Shown: positions 4,003-5,494 of the stretch, piece after piece | How the letters are laid out: every line of letters starts with the position of its first letter | How positions within the stretch are numbered: the stretch's first letter is position 1 | Assembly: GCA_010092775.1 (NCBI GenBank) | Contig: JAADYZ010000118.1 | Location: 1-5,494 of the forward strand | From: Chloroflexota bacterium | Lineage (GTDB): Bacteria > Chloroflexota > Anaerolineae > Aggregatilineales > UBA3940 | Direction of reading: 5' to 3' | Length of the DNA stretch: 5,494 nucleotides | The notes under the pieces: generated by a model | What the model saw: the letters and a program-made list of their open reading frames with translations, nothing else | Database searches by the model: none | What the model was told of the DNA's origin: nothing | Program-made: the position numbers and the translations under genes

Positions 4003-5494
4003 ATGACTGTGACCAATCAGACCTCCCCCTCCGATGTCAATGCAAGCCAGCGGACTGCCCACATTGCTGCCGTCAATCAGGTCATGCTGGCCGTTAACCA
4101 ATCGCTGGACTTTGAGGAGACCTTGCAGCTTGCCCTCGCTGCCGTGATGAAGGTCCTGCCAGTGGAGGCCACCGGCATCAGCTTGATCGATGACCGGCGC
4201 GAGGAGATCATCTTGCAGGCTCAGCGCGGCTGGCGGCGCGATTTTGTGGAGATGGGCCTGCGTATGCCGATCGGCAAAGGCTTGGCCTGGGAATGCGTGA
4301 CCGCCGATGAGCTGATCGTCACGGGGGACGTCTCCAAAGAGCCGCGTATCGCGCATACCGAGTTCCAGGCAGAAGGGATCATGGCGCAGGCCTTGGCCCC
4401 GATGCACGCGGATGGACGGGTCACCGGCATCTTGAGCGCACTTAGCTACCAGCCTTATGACTTCAGCCCAGAGGATTTGAAACTGCTCAGCGCCGTCGCT
4501 GATGTGGTCGGCTCAGCACTGGAGAATGCCCGGCGCTACACAAGCGTGCTCAACACGCTTGGGCGACAGCAAGCCCTGATGGCTGGCCTCAGCGATGCCG
4601 TCTTTGTTCTGGGTGAGCGTGGCAGCCTGATCGACCTCAATCCAGCCGCCATAGCTTTGTTTGGCCTCGAATCGGCTCAAGTGCTCGGCGCACCGCTGGA
4701 GGAAAGCGGCCTGCCAGACGCGATAGTGAGCGCCACCAGCCGGTTGCTCGCGCAGGAGCAGCAACCCCGTCAAGAAATCGATGTGGCGGTGCAGACCGAC
4801 CGCCTGCGGGCGATCCTAGCCTGTTCGCTGACACCGCTACACGATCAGACAACCGGCTTCAAGGGCTGGCTCCTGCTAGTCCGCGATGTGACCCACCTTC
4901 GCATGATGGACGAGTTGAAGACGCAGATGGTCCAGACCGTCTCGCATGACTTGCGCAGTCCGCTCGGTTCAACCAATACCGCGTTATTAATGCTGCGCGA
5001 ACTGACTCGCACGGGCACGCCGCAAGTCCAACGCCTGGTCGAATTAGCTTCGCAAGGCCTTCGTCGCATGGAGCGTCTGGTCGACAATCTCCTGAACCTT
5101 CAACATCTTGAAGATGGCCTGGTCCTGGAGCATGGCATCCGCTTGGACGAAATCGCCACCCAGGTGATTGAAGAACATCAGGCCGAAGCGGAGCTTAAAC
5201 AGCAAACGCTGACGCTGCATGTCGAAGATAATCTGCCCTTTGTGGCTGGCAACGAGGTTTGGTTGGAGCGGGCCATGGCCAACTATGTCAGCAATGGTAT
5301 CAAGTACACACACGAAGGCGGCAGGATTGAGCTGCATGTACGTTCAGATGAAGAGCGGGTTCTGGTTGAGGTCATCGACAATGGCCTGGGAATTCCGGAG
5401 GACGCGCAAGCCCGCGTGTTCGAGCGCTTCTATCGCATATTGGGCGAAGATCGCACCAAGCAAGGCAGCGGACTGGGCCTGTCAATCGTTAAGC
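4003..5494 (+). CDS. Soluble GAF-PAS sensor histidine kinase (3' end outside window)
   Basis: The frame is open from ATG 4003 to the window end, 497 codons. No membrane segment is seen, so the protein is probably cytoplasmic. Domains in order: GAF (about 20-177, with VLPVEATGISLIDD and the IGKGLAWECV region), PAS (about 186-298, with LSDAVFVLGERGSLIDLNPAAIALFG), and HisKA dimerisation domain (about 300-370) with the H-box VSHDLRSPL, phospho-acceptor His315. The HATPase_c domain (from about 375) has N-box ANYVSNGIKYT (Asn427, Asn431), G1 box DNGLGIP (459-465), F-box VFERFYRI (472-479) and G2 box GSGLGLSIVK (488-497), where the window stops. Only a short tail, and possibly extra domains, should be missing. 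It would autophosphorylate and pass phosphate to a response regulator, which is not in the window. The start is supported by GAGAG a few bases upstream and by the GAF domain beginning shortly after. The signal sensed is unknown. Confidence 0.93.
   Translation, partial: MTVTNQTSPSDVNASQRTAHIAAVNQVMLAVNQSLDFEETLQLALAAVMKVLPVEATGISLIDDRREEIILQAQRGWRRDFVEMGLRMPIGKGLAWECVTADELIVTGDVSKEPRIAHTEFQAEGIMAQALAPMHADGRVTGILSALSYQPYDFSPEDLKLLSAVADVVGSALENARRYTSVLNTLGRQQALMAGLSDAVFVLGERGSLIDLNPAAIALFGLESAQVLGAPLEESGLPDAIVSATSRLLAQEQQPRQEIDVAVQTDRLRAILACSLTPLHDQTTGFKGWLLLVRDVTHLRMMDELKTQMVQTVSHDLRSPLGSTNTALLMLRELTRTGTPQVQRLVELASQGLRRMERLVDNLLNLQHLEDGLVLEHGIRLDEIATQVIEEHQAEAELKQQTLTLHVEDNLPFVAGNEVWLERAMANYVSNGIKYTHEGGRIELHVRSDEERVLVEVIDNGLGIPEDAQARVFERFYRILGEDRTKQGSGLGLSIVK

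Noticed and set aside
3937..5337. Several minus-strand ORFs opposite the histidine kinase
   Set aside because: The plus strand here encodes a continuous GAF-PAS-HisKA-HATPase protein with all catalytic boxes, so these are antisense shadows.

Overview
The window reads as ordinary bacterial chromosome of fairly high GC with short intergenic gaps. The best guess at origin is a Chloroflexota (Anaerolineae-like) bacterium. This rests on remembered resemblance: a lipoprotein with repeated Cys-paired beta domains behind a Pro/Glu/Ala linker, a membrane-anchored protein with a PPC-like CDDD...WVG domain, an FHA protein and a soluble GAF-PAS histidine kinase. No taxonomic marker is present, so this is weak inference.

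Left part (1-1798): a minus-strand pair encodes a secreted lipoprotein (297-1058) and, 4 bases after its stop, an FHA-domain protein cut by the left edge. Diverging from them across a 137-bp gap is a membrane-anchored protein with a PPC-like extracytoplasmic domain (1196-1798). Both sides of the gap have readable promoter elements. The two exported proteins probably work at the cell surface, and the FHA protein hints at phospho-signalling or scaffolding inside the cell.

Middle (1799-3288): a complete tRNA-Arg(ACG) with encoded CCA is followed by a perfect 10-bp-stem hairpin. Next, on the minus strand, is a short tail of what looks like an NmrA/atypical-SDR NAD(P)-binding protein whose nucleotide-binding part is missing. 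Immediately upstream of it, in the same frame but behind a TAG stop, is an intact NapH/NosR/CcoG-like membrane polyferredoxin (2231-3172).

Right part (3173-5494): a PadR-family repressor gene (3289-3900) diverges from the polyferredoxin gene. The 116-bp gap holds two related palindromes in inverted orientation, both built on TGGAC-N2-GTCYA. One abuts the perfect TATAAT of padR and the other lies in front of the polyferredoxin gene. The economical model is a self-regulating PadR switch controlling a membrane electron-transfer protein. A soluble GAF-PAS-HisKA-HATPase sensor kinase (from 4003) follows with its own TATAAT and runs off the right edge.

No CRISPR array, insertion sequence or phage gene was seen, and no gene-free stretch exceeds 300 bases. 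The most notable items are the paired operators, the truncated NmrA tail in frame with the polyferredoxin, and the tandem Cys-paired domains of the lipoprotein. Nothing here amounts to a demonstrably new system.
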